Of a stretch of 38,284 nt of DNA, positions 14,713 to 22,185 are shown piece by piece. A program made the translations under genes and the position numbers. The stretch's first letter is position 1. Each line of letters begins with the position of its first letter. Under the pieces are notes generated by a model. That model saw only the letters and a program-made list of their open reading frames with translations. It made no database searches and was not told where the DNA came from. Origin of the DNA: Candidatus Marinimicrobia bacterium CG08_land_8_20_14_0_20_45_22 (GTDB lineage Bacteria; Fidelibacterota; UBA2242). The DNA is taken from assembly GCA_002774355.1 (NCBI GenBank), contig PEYN01000123.1, forward strand, positions 1-38,284, written 5' to 3'.

Positions 14713-16443
14713 TTATTTTTTCCCTGAGCGAGGATTTTTACCTGTAATGATCAAATTTGCCGGCAACATCCGGATTCCGCGCCGCGTTTCCAGAATCCCC
14801 CGAATGACGATCGGACGGTTGCGCAGGCTTTCCGATCCGCGAATCGGAACGCTTAAACGGTTCCAAATATTATTTTCAAGACGGGAATAGACCAGCGAGT
14901 CGCCCCATTCGATTTCATTCGGTTCGGTTGAAATCAGCAACTGGAGTTTGACATTTTCTTCCGGTTCCGGCAGATTGTTCCGGAGATCGATAAGAATTTG
15001 ACAGGATTCGCCAGGCGTCAAGAATCCATCCTGATCCTTATCAACGAAAAACATCCCGGCGCTGAATTCGGAAACAGGCGTTTGCTTCTTAGAAAAAACC
15101 GAAACCTGTCGCCAATCCGGAGTCGGCAACACCTGAACATCGAATTCTTGGCTGTCTTCTCCACCGCGATTATCTGTGACTGCAACATTAAAGTGAAAAT
15201 AGCCCGTGTCAGGTGGTAACCAAATCAGCATTCCGGTTTTTTCTAACAACTCCGTGTTCGACGGACCAGCAACCATCGAATAGCGCAAATTATCGTAAAG
15301 ATCAATCTCAACTGCCTGAATGCGATACAGGAACAAATCCCCGTCGTACGTTTTTTCCGGCGGCTCCGAGATAATTCGCGGCGGATTGTTCCGGCTGATC
15401 GGCTGAAATGTTCTCGGCAATTCGTTGATCTTTTTCACCGGAAAGAAATAAGTTCCTTTTACAGGCGGCGATTGAAACACGTCCGCCGAATTGATTCCGT
15501 CAAGAACGACATCGGCGATCGTAATGCTTCCAGTGAACATTCCAGTCTGCAGGTAAGGCGTCCGAAATGAGTTTTTATCCGCCTGATCTCCGACATAAAC
15601 CACCCGATTCTCCTGGGGTGACCAATGTACGAATTGCGCGTAATGGCGGATCGCCGTTTTATACTTTTCATCACCGATAATGACATTGATGGCTGTCGTA
15701 TCGCCAGTTCGGACACTAGAAACCGAACCGTCGGGATTTGTTAGAAAAAAAAGTTGCCCGCTCGGCGAACAAGTCATGGATAAAACCGGAGCGTAAAATT
15801 GAAAAACTCGCGTGATGAACAGTGAATCTATCGGCGATTGGTTGATTCGGAACAATCCCTGACGGATATTTTCAATCCACGCAACCGAACCCTGATCAGG
15901 CATAAGAATAGGATAGGAGTTCGCCGTCAGATATGATTGGGTGATTTCACGGTTTTCACTGGAAGGAACATTAAACAGGTTCAGGTTCCCGTCGATAACG
16001 TTGGAATATAAAATCGTCTCGTTGTCGTTTAAAAATGTTGGCGAACTTCCATAAACCGGCAACGCCGTGACAGCCTTTGTGTCCAGATTCATAACATTCA
16101 AATGGCGCGAAAGGCCTTTGCTGAAGACGATCTGCTTCTGATCCGGCGACATAGACGGAAAGTACAGGTCTTCGTCGGATTCGTACAATTTTTCGGGCGC
16201 GCTACCGCTTACGGCAACGAGATAAATACAGTCGGAATAGTCACCGCCGAGCCGACCATTGAAGATGATTGACTGAGCATCGGGATTGAAGCGCGGAACG
16301 ATAACATAGCCGGATTGAACCTTCTCGATCAGTGTTCGTGGATTGGAAAACCGGATCGTCGGGCTTTTTTCACTTTTACGCGGCGCACAGGTCATTAGCA
16401 CAAGCGCGCTTAACCAGATAACCGTTACCTTTTGAAGTCGCAT
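14713..16443 (-). CDS. lipoprotein with TolB-like propeller, cadherin/Ig-like domain and Ca-binding-type loop
   Basis: This 576-aa protein has a lipobox at MRLQKVTVIWLSALVLMTC (C19). Residues about 45-330 are TolB/PD40-type propeller repeats (VPRFNPDAQSIIFNGRLGG, FPSMSPDQKQIVFSKG, HWSPQENRVVYVG). About 350-440 form a putative-Ig/cadherin-like domain (PPRIISEPPEKTYDGDLFLYRIQA, then TGMLIWLPPDTGYFHFNVAVTDNRGGEDSQEFDVQV). The segment FFVDKDQDGFLTPGESC carries a DxDxDG calcium-type loop. A beta-rich C-terminal domain follows. It is likely outer-membrane-anchored, in the periplasm or on the surface. It is first in the minus-strand envelope cluster and begins 60 bp from the divergent LptF/G frame. 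AAGGA precedes the ATG. Ligand unknown. Confidence 0.82.
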   Translation of the reverse strand: MRLQKVTVIWLSALVLMTCAPRKSEKSPTIRFSNPRTLIEKVQSGYVIVPRFNPDAQSIIFNGRLGGDYSDCIYLVAVSGSAPEKLYESDEDLYFPSMSPDQKQIVFSKGLSRHLNVMNLDTKAVTALPVYGSSPTFLNDNETILYSNVIDGNLNLFNVPSSENREITQSYLTANSYPILMPDQGSVAWIENIRQGLFRINQSPIDSLFITRVFQFYAPVLSMTCSPSGQLFFLTNPDGSVSSVRTGDTTAINVIIGDEKYKTAIRHYAQFVHWSPQENRVVYVGDQADKNSFRTPYLQTGMFTGSITIADVVLDGINSADVFQSPPVKGTYFFPVKKINELPRTFQPISRNNPPRIISEPPEKTYDGDLFLYRIQAVEIDLYDNLRYSMVAGPSNTELLEKTGMLIWLPPDTGYFHFNVAVTDNRGGEDSQEFDVQVLPTPDWRQVSVFSKKQTPVSEFSAGMFFVDKDQDGFLTPGESCQILIDLRNNLPEPEENVKLQLLISTEPNEIEWGDSLVYSRLENNIWNRLSVPIRGSESLRNRPIVIRGILETRRGIRMLPANLIITGKNPRSGKK

Positions 16444-16503
16444 CGGGAGATTCCTTGTGATTTTCTTGAGTTTTCCATCTGAAAAAGTTTAAGCAAGTCT
16501 TCT

Positions 16504-18015
16504 ATGATATTCAATAGAAATATTGTCACGGTTCGCGTTTATCGCAAACATACCTCCGATAATTCAATTTGTAAAAAGTCCCGGCGATTCTGTATATTTG
16601 CATCCGTGAGAAATTTCGTCCGAACCTGCGTAAAAAGAATATCTGCCTTCAGTGGTGCTTGGATCGGCGCCCGTTATATTTACCGTGAACTGATCTTCCC
16701 GTTTCTCTTCGCGATCGGTGTCGTAACGTTCATTCTGCTGGTCAATTTTCTCCTGAAATCTGTTGACAGACTCCTCGGAAAAGGATTGCAATTCAGCGTC
16801 CTGATCGAATTTCTATATTTGAATCTGGCTTGGATCATCGCCATGTCAGTTCCGATGGCGGTTCTCGTTGCATCGCTCATGGCTTATGGACGTCTTGCCG
16901 AAGACAACGAGATTACCGCCATGCGCGCCAGCGGCATTAGTTTTTTCACGGTTCTTGGACCGGGAATTGTCTTTGGAACGGTTGTCGCCGTATTCATGGT
17001 CTACTTCAGCAATAATATTCTTCCCGATTTCAATCACAAAGCGAGACTTTTGGCGGGAGACATTTACCGTCTCCGTCCCGGATTAACCATCGAACCGGGA
17101 TATTTTATGGACGATATTCCGGATTATTCGATCTACGTCAAGTCAAAAAAGGGCGAACTGCTCCGGCAAATCACCATCTATAACAAAAATCAGTACGATA
17201 CACAGACAACAATCTATGCAGACAGCGGGTTTCTTGCCGTTGACGGCAACACGATCCTCTTCACATTGTTCTCTGGACAAATCCACGAACTCAATCTTGA
17301 GGATATGTCAGATTATCGGCGCATCGATTTCAAAAAACACCGAATCGCAATTCCCGTTGATAACATGATGCTGGAGCGCCGCGATACCGCCCGAAGAGGC
17401 GACCGCGAGATGAATATTTCCATGATGCGGAAAGAGATCGCCAAATTTTCGGAGGAACATAAGAAAATCCTTTACAAGATCAATAAACTCACCATGAGCG
17501 AACTGGGACGTAAAGCGCCGGCTAAGATAGAAACTTTGGAGAAGATCATCGAGTCGGAAAAAGTAAAAAACTCTCAAACTTTGTCGCCGCTCGTAGCGAT
17601 GCAGAAAAACGCCCATTTGAATGCCCTGAAAAACCGAGTCAAAGGCGAATCCGGACTTGCATTTAGCTACCAGAAACAAATCAACAAATACAATGTGGAA
17701 ATCCAGAAGAAATTCTCGATTCCCTTCGCATGTATCATGTTTGTCCTCATCGGCGCGCCGCTGGGAGTCATGACGCGGAAAGGCGGTATCGCCGTCGCCG
17801 CAACATTAAGTATTGCATTTTTCCTGCTTTATTACGTTTTTCTCATCGGCGGAGAAGAACTCGCCGACATGGTGATCATTTCACCGTTTTGGGCGATGTG
17901 GATGCCAAATCTTCTCATCCTGATTATTGGCGTTTATTTGATCTATTACACGTCGCACGAACAAAAAACAATGGATTTTCGCAAAATATTCCGATTTTTC
18001 AGTCGGAAAAAATAG
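16504..18015 (+). CDS. LptF/LptG-family lipopolysaccharide export permease
   Basis: This is an inner-membrane permease of the LptBFG ABC exporter that moves LPS to the periplasmic bridge. The sequence shows the family layout: RYIYRELIFPFLFAIGVVTFILLVNFLLKSVDRLL (first TM), IIAMSVPMAVLVASLMAYGRLAEDNEITAMRASGIS (TM2 and the coupling segment), a periplasmic beta-jellyroll (about 190-300), a long charged coiled-coil insertion (about 300-400) and three C-terminal TMs with IPFACIMFVLIGAPLGVMTRKGG. Length is above E. coli LptF because of the insertion. The first 34 residues are atypical, and GTG 16606 is a likely alternative start since the TM motif follows closely. No good ribosome site precedes either. 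The other permease subunit and LptB are not in the window. Confidence 0.92.
   Translation: MIFNRNIVTVRVYRKHTSDNSICKKSRRFCIFASVRNFVRTCVKRISAFSGAWIGARYIYRELIFPFLFAIGVVTFILLVNFLLKSVDRLLGKGLQFSVLIEFLYLNLAWIIAMSVPMAVLVASLMAYGRLAEDNEITAMRASGISFFTVLGPGIVFGTVVAVFMVYFSNNILPDFNHKARLLAGDIYRLRPGLTIEPGYFMDDIPDYSIYVKSKKGELLRQITIYNKNQYDTQTTIYADSGFLAVDGNTILFTLFSGQIHELNLEDMSDYRRIDFKKHRIAIPVDNMMLERRDTARRGDREMNISMMRKEIAKFSEEHKKILYKINKLTMSELGRKAPAKIETLEKIIESEKVKNSQTLSPLVAMQKNAHLNALKNRVKGESGLAFSYQKQINKYNVEIQKKFSIPFACIMFVLIGAPLGVMTRKGGIAVAATLSIAFFLLYYVFLIGGEELADMVIISPFWAMWMPNLLILIIGVYLIYYTSHEQKTMDFRKIFRFFSRKK
16568..16600 (+). promoter_or_regulatory. possible promoter, TTTG-N21-TATATTTG
   Basis: TTTG (16568-16571) and TATATTTG (16593-16600), separated by 21 nt, match the Bacteroidetes -33/-7 pattern TTTG...TAnnTTTG. 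The -10-like TATATT with TTGTAA upstream is also acceptable for sigma-70. It ends 5 nt before GTG 16606. If it is real, the LptF/G message would be nearly leaderless and the first 34 codons of the longest frame would not be translated. Based on pattern only. Confidence 0.3.
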
Positions 18016-18103
18016 GGAAGATTCGATTATCGGTACAAAACAATTCCCCTGTTTGATGCTTTTTATATGAAAAAACATTCCACAAAAACGGAGATAGAAA
18101 TAG

Positions 18104-19405
18104 ATGATTCCTACTGATTTTATCGAAAAAAAGAAAAACGGACTGGAACACACACCGGAAGAGATCGACGACTTTATTCGTGGCTACGTCAAAGGCACAG
18201 TCCAGGATTACCAGATGGCGGCGTGGCTGATGGCGGTCAATTTCATCGGAATGACCGATGCCGAAACGATCACACTCGTCGATACAATGCTTCATTCAGG
18301 CAAAGTAATTGACTTATCTGATGTCACTGAATTCAAAGTCGATAAACACAGCACCGGCGGAGTCGGCGACAAGGTTTCGCTGATTCTGGCGCCACTCGCC
18401 GTATCCGTCGGATGCGTCGTGCCGATGATCTCCGGGCGCAGTCTCGGACATTCCGGCGGGACTCTGGACAAACTCGAAAGCATCCCCGGTTTTAACGTCA
18501 ATCTCTCCCGCGCCGAATTCCAGAATCTTGTTAAAAAAAACCGGCTCGCGATGGGCGGTCAGACGCCCGATCTCGTTCCCGCCGACCGTAAAATGTACTC
18601 TCTGCGCGACGTGACTTCGACGGTCAAATCCATTCCACTCATCTGCGGAAGTATCATGAGTAAGAAAATCGCCGAAGGCATCGATGGACTGGTTCTTGAC
18701 GTCAAAACCGGCAACGGAGCATTTCTGGCAAATTATGAAGACACACAACGGCTCGCCCGCCAGTTGAAAAATGTCGGCGAATATTTCGGCTTGAAAGTCG
18801 TCACCCTGCTTACGGACATGAATCAACCGCTCGGAAAAAATGTCGGCAACTGGTTGGAAGTGCTCGAATGCATCGACGTCCTGAAAGGCGGCGGACCTGT
18901 CGATCTTGTCGAATTGACGCTGATTCTCACCGGCTGGATGATGATCCTTTCCGGACTCGAAACCGATCTGACAAACGCCAAAACGACTCTGCGCCGGGCG
19001 ATTGATTCTGGATCCGCTTATGAGAAATTCTTGATGATGGTCTCCGCACAAGGCGGCGACGTTTCATTGATCGAAAAGCCTGAAAAATACCAGAAAGCCA
19101 AACATACCGCGCCAGTTCTTTCGGAAAAATCCGGTTATATCGCTCACATCGAAACCACGTCGATCGGCATGATCTCGCTGGGACTCGGCGCCGGTCGAAA
19201 AACGCTGACGGACGTAATTCAACCGGAAGTTGGACTCGTCATCGAAAAGAAGTTGGGCGATTTTGTATCCGTCGGAGAACCGCTGGCGATCGTCTATGCT
19301 ACCAACGAAAACGCGTTCAAACACGCTGAATCAGCTATTCGTGAAGCATACGGTTTTTCCGAAATCCCCATCGCTCCGCCTCCGTTAGTTTACGAAACGC
19401 TGTAA
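18104..19405 (+). CDS. pyrimidine-nucleoside (thymidine) phosphorylase
   Basis: This enzyme cleaves thymidine, deoxyuridine or uridine with phosphate to the free base and (deoxy)ribose-1-phosphate, in cytoplasmic nucleoside salvage. The family signature is clear: KVDKHSTGGVGDK (78-90), SGRSLGHSGGTLDKLESIPG (110-129), then the alpha/beta phosphate-binding region (SIPLICGSIMSKKIAEG) and the C-terminal PYNP domain (LGLGAGRKTLTDVIQPEVGLVIEKKLGDFVSVGEPLA). Length 433 aa matches bacterial PyNP/DeoA. ATG 18104 has GGAGA about 9 nt upstream. It follows LptF/G by 88 nt. The 3' end overlaps the convergent Ppx/GppA-like gene by 16 nt. Specificity for thymidine versus uridine is not resolved. Confidence 0.95.
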   Translation: MIPTDFIEKKKNGLEHTPEEIDDFIRGYVKGTVQDYQMAAWLMAVNFIGMTDAETITLVDTMLHSGKVIDLSDVTEFKVDKHSTGGVGDKVSLILAPLAVSVGCVVPMISGRSLGHSGGTLDKLESIPGFNVNLSRAEFQNLVKKNRLAMGGQTPDLVPADRKMYSLRDVTSTVKSIPLICGSIMSKKIAEGIDGLVLDVKTGNGAFLANYEDTQRLARQLKNVGEYFGLKVVTLLTDMNQPLGKNVGNWLEVLECIDVLKGGGPVDLVELTLILTGWMMILSGLETDLTNAKTTLRRAIDSGSAYEKFLMMVSAQGGDVSLIEKPEKYQKAKHTAPVLSEKSGYIAHIETTSIGMISLGLGAGRKTLTDVIQPEVGLVIEKKLGDFVSVGEPLAIVYATNENAFKHAESAIREAYGFSEIPIAPPPLVYETL

Positions 19406-20259
19406 ATCGAAAGCGGCAGAATATGGATCCGTTCCAAATCGAAGTGCCTGAGCAAATGCTCAACTAAAATCGCGGTCGGCAATAACAACGATTGATAATT
19501 CGGATCGCTTATGCGGCGACGGAGTTCCGTCGGCGAAAGTTTACAAATTTCAGTAATAATCTTTTGAACATCAGCAAGCGTCAGGAAGATTTCCCGAACA
19601 ACTGACCTTTCCATTTCCGGATAAGCAAACTTCCATAACGCCATAACCGCGTCGCTGACGCAGATAAATTTTCCCGAGCGGGAAACCCATCGAAAACGTT
19701 CCAATTCATCCGAAATATGTTGACGCAATCCGATTAAATCTTCCGGCGCCGGCGTCGAATTCCACAAAAATTGGTCGGAAATACGACACAATCCCAATTG
19801 CAACGTCAGGATCATTTGAATGCTTCGCCGTGTCCCCGCATCGATGTGAAAATCGCCTTCGCCGAGACGTATAACACAAAAATCTTCTTCGCTCGTTAAG
19901 AGATCAACGGGCAAGAACATTTTGCTTTCTATTTCTGGCGTCAATATTTGCGGCGGCGGGAAACCGCGCTCTTTTAAAAACAACCTCAGATTCCTCAATG
20001 TCTGCGAATCCATCAGATAACCAGTGGCAGTCACGGTTATCGAATCGGGTTTATATTTTTCGGTCTGTTGGATAAAATCGTCCAGAATACTTTCCGCACG
20101 ATCCTAAATTTCAGACTGCTCGTCCCGGCTGGAAAATTCTGCGGCGGCAATTCGTGCAATTTCCTTCCGCAATTGCAGAACCACTTCAGATTGGTCTGCC
20201 TTTTCGATGATTTTCGAGATCATCGAAAAGGCGTCGATATGGATAGTTGCGGCGATCAT
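19390..20259 (-). pseudogene. degenerate Ppx/GppA-like gene interrupted by one in-frame TAG
   Basis: ATG 20259 opens a 51-codon frame (MIAATIHIDAFSMISKIIEK...) that ends at TAG 20104-20106. The same frame then continues without interruption for 237 codons to 19390, and only a GTG at 20034 could restart it. Joined, it would be 288 residues plus the TAG position, close to the two-domain Ppx/GppA length of about 300. The later part aligns by eye with the family: LQLGLCRISDQFLWNSTP corresponds to LPLGAVRLTERFL, and the C-terminal LLPTAILVEHLLRHFDLERIHI to the usual ADVI-AGAAIL segment. The phosphate-binding motifs DxGSN and DIGGGS are replaced by HIDAFSM and RLGEGDF, so it is probably not a normal phosphatase. 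It may be a pseudogene, a read-through case or a base-call error. Confidence 0.7.
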
Positions 20260-20350
20260 CAAAATAAATTAAGACAGAATACTTTTCGGCGCAACCGTCT
20301 TATTGAAAAATCAGTTTCGCGGCTTGAACCGGATTGAGTAAGTTTTCATC

Positions 20351-22036
20351 GTGGATAAAATCGTTTGCCTGATCCAGCCGCCGATCGAAGATTTTTACGG
20401 AACGCCGATCCGCAACTATCCATTGGGTTTGCTGTCCATCGCCGCCGCGATTCGCGAATTTCATCCAACACTGATCGACTTGCGGAACGCGAAACCGCGA
20501 CCGGTTTTTCTTCCCAACGCGCTGAAAGATGTTTCGCTGTTTTATCATCCCGACGACGCCTCGCCGTTTTCGCTGTACAAACGATTTTACCGCTTCGGAC
20601 TTTCGGACGAAGAAATCGCGCGGCGAATTCCCAGCGAATTCGACATTTTCCTGATTTCCGCGATGTTCACAACTTATTCTGAAACGGTTTTTCAACTCAT
20701 TCAACTGATTCGTGAAAGAAAACCTTCCGCGATCATTATTATCGGCGGTGCTGATGCTTCCGTCCGACCTGAAAATTATCTTCAGATCGGCGCAGATTTC
20801 GTCATTTTCGGCGAAGGTGAAATCGCTACGAAACGTCTGCTGGACGAATTGGAAAAAAATTCGCCGAACTTTGATTCGGTTCCCAATCTTGTCTGGCAAA
20901 ACGGGAGCGAAATCGTTCGCAATCCCGTCGAATGGATCGCATATTTGAACGCACTTCCGTTCGCTGACGCTCAGACGCCGGGGACGCCGGAATATTTCAT
21001 AAACGGCAAACGCCACGCGATGATTATCGCCAGCCGCGGATGTCCATATCGGTGCGAATTCTGCTCGATCCACCTAACGATGGGCGACCGCTACCGGATT
21101 CGCTCTACGTCGAACGTTCTCGATGAAATGGGTGAAAAGATCGCCACCAGAATCCGCTCTTTCGATTTTGAAGACGATCATTTTGGCGGAAACCGGCGCT
21201 GGCTGACCGAATTCCTTGACGGCGTCATCGAACGTTTTCCGGATTTTCACCTCTCAATTCAGGCAATGAACGGTATTACGGCATCGAATCTGGACGCGGA
21301 AATATTGAAGAAAATGAAACATGCGGGATTTTCCTCGTTGAATGTTTCGTTGGTGACGCCCGGCGAAACGATGCAGACGAACCTGAAGCGGCCTTTCGGA
21401 ACTAAGAAATTTATCGAAATCGTCAACAGCGCTCACAGTATCGGACTTTCTGTCACCGCTTACATCATCATCGGGCTTCCGGGCGAAACAGCGTCGGAAA
21501 TCCTGAACGCGATTCTTCTTCTCGCAGGTTTGCCGTGCCTGATCGGTCCGTCGCTTTTTTACCTTGTGCCCGGCACACTGGTTTTCGACCGGCTGCAAGA
21601 TTCCGGAAAAGTTCCCGAATCCACGCTTTGTTCCCGGAGCAGTTTTTATCCGGTTGAAACGCCGGATTGCGACCGGCTTTCTGCCATGACGCTTTTCCGG
21701 ATTTGCCGCATCGTAAACTTCTTAAAAAGCCTTGCCGACGACGGATTTCCATCGGTCGAGATTGATTCCGACGACGATAAAATCCACATTCCGACGGGCG
21801 TCTCCGGCAAGGAAAGCCAGAAACTTTTAGGCGTTTCGCTCATCCGGCGATTATTTCTGACGGGAATTCTCTACGGAACCGGTAAAAAACAGAACGGCGC
21901 TTATCAGCTCGTTCGGGAAAAATATTCTCCGGAATTGCTTGAATCCTTTCTAAATCATGATTGGAAAATCTGCGGCATCCGGTCGGGAAAAACGTTCACA
22001 AAAGCGGAAATCGAGGTAAAGTGGAGGCAATGTTGA
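20351..22036 (+). CDS. B12-binding-domain radical SAM protein
   Basis: This is a 561-aa cobalamin-type radical SAM enzyme. The N-terminal Rossmann-like B12-binding domain (1-180) begins KIVCLIQPPIEDFYGTPIRNYPLGLLSIAAAI and carries IIIIGGADASVRPENYLQIGADFVIFGEGE. The radical SAM domain follows, with the 4Fe-4S motif C231-x3-C235-x2-C238 (SRGCPYRCEFCSIHL), then FDFEDDHFGGNRRW and YIIIGLPGETASEI. The DxHxxG base-off B12 signature is not seen, as in many class-B members that lack it. Such proteins methylate or rearrange lipids, hopanoids, antibiotics or tetrapyrroles; the substrate here is unknown. The start is GTG 20351, with no strong ribosome site. It is divergent from the Ppx/GppA-like gene (91 bp between starts). 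A hairpin follows the stop. Confidence 0.9.
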   Translation: MDKIVCLIQPPIEDFYGTPIRNYPLGLLSIAAAIREFHPTLIDLRNAKPRPVFLPNALKDVSLFYHPDDASPFSLYKRFYRFGLSDEEIARRIPSEFDIFLISAMFTTYSETVFQLIQLIRERKPSAIIIIGGADASVRPENYLQIGADFVIFGEGEIATKRLLDELEKNSPNFDSVPNLVWQNGSEIVRNPVEWIAYLNALPFADAQTPGTPEYFINGKRHAMIIASRGCPYRCEFCSIHLTMGDRYRIRSTSNVLDEMGEKIATRIRSFDFEDDHFGGNRRWLTEFLDGVIERFPDFHLSIQAMNGITASNLDAEILKKMKHAGFSSLNVSLVTPGETMQTNLKRPFGTKKFIEIVNSAHSIGLSVTAYIIIGLPGETASEILNAILLLAGLPCLIGPSLFYLVPGTLVFDRLQDSGKVPESTLCSRSSFYPVETPDCDRLSAMTLFRICRIVNFLKSLADDGFPSVEIDSDDDKIHIPTGVSGKESQKLLGVSLIRRLFLTGILYGTGKKQNGAYQLVREKYSPELLESFLNHDWKICGIRSGKTFTKAEIEVKWRQC

Positions 22037-22041
22037 AACCT

Positions 22042-22076
22042 AAAAACCAGTTTTCGCTCTGCCAGACTGGTTTTGG
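22042..22076 (+). repeat. AAACCAGT hairpin element, copy 2 (possible terminator)
   Basis: AAAACCAGT (22043-22051) and ACTGGTTTT (22066-22074) form a perfect 9-bp stem with a 14-nt loop, followed by GG. The stem can be lengthened by ACC/GGT across a 2-nt bulge. It starts 5 nt after the radical SAM stop. Stem sequence, loop length and the TTTTGG tail are identical to the copy at 7827-7860, while the loop differs. The loop resembles the half-copy at 23641-23666. Confidence 0.7.
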
Positions 22077-22185
22077 TAAACTAGCTCTAATTCTAACTCG
22101 TCGAATTTTCAATCTCCAATTTGAAATTTGAATTTGTACGAATTCATTCGTAGGTTTAACCATGGTTGTGACAGGTGAAGGAAAA

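Noticed and set aside
18314-19051. 245-codon minus-strand frame
   Set aside because: It lies fully inside the phosphorylase gene, which has clear family motifs; the frame is a codon-bias shadow.
20104-20106. TAG as a general sense codon (genetic-code change or pyrrolysine)
   Set aside because: Other intact genes in the window end with TAG at the expected family length, so general reassignment does not fit. Local read-through cannot be excluded.
20068-20337. 89-codon plus-strand frame beginning MDKIV, like the radical SAM start
   Set aside because: The shared 12-base match is probably chance. The frame is antisense to the Ppx/GppA-like gene and the protein has no family features.
20300-21073. 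257-codon minus-strand frame
   Set aside because: It overlaps the radical SAM gene antisense and shows no recognisable domain; the true minus-strand gene here starts at 20259 in another context.
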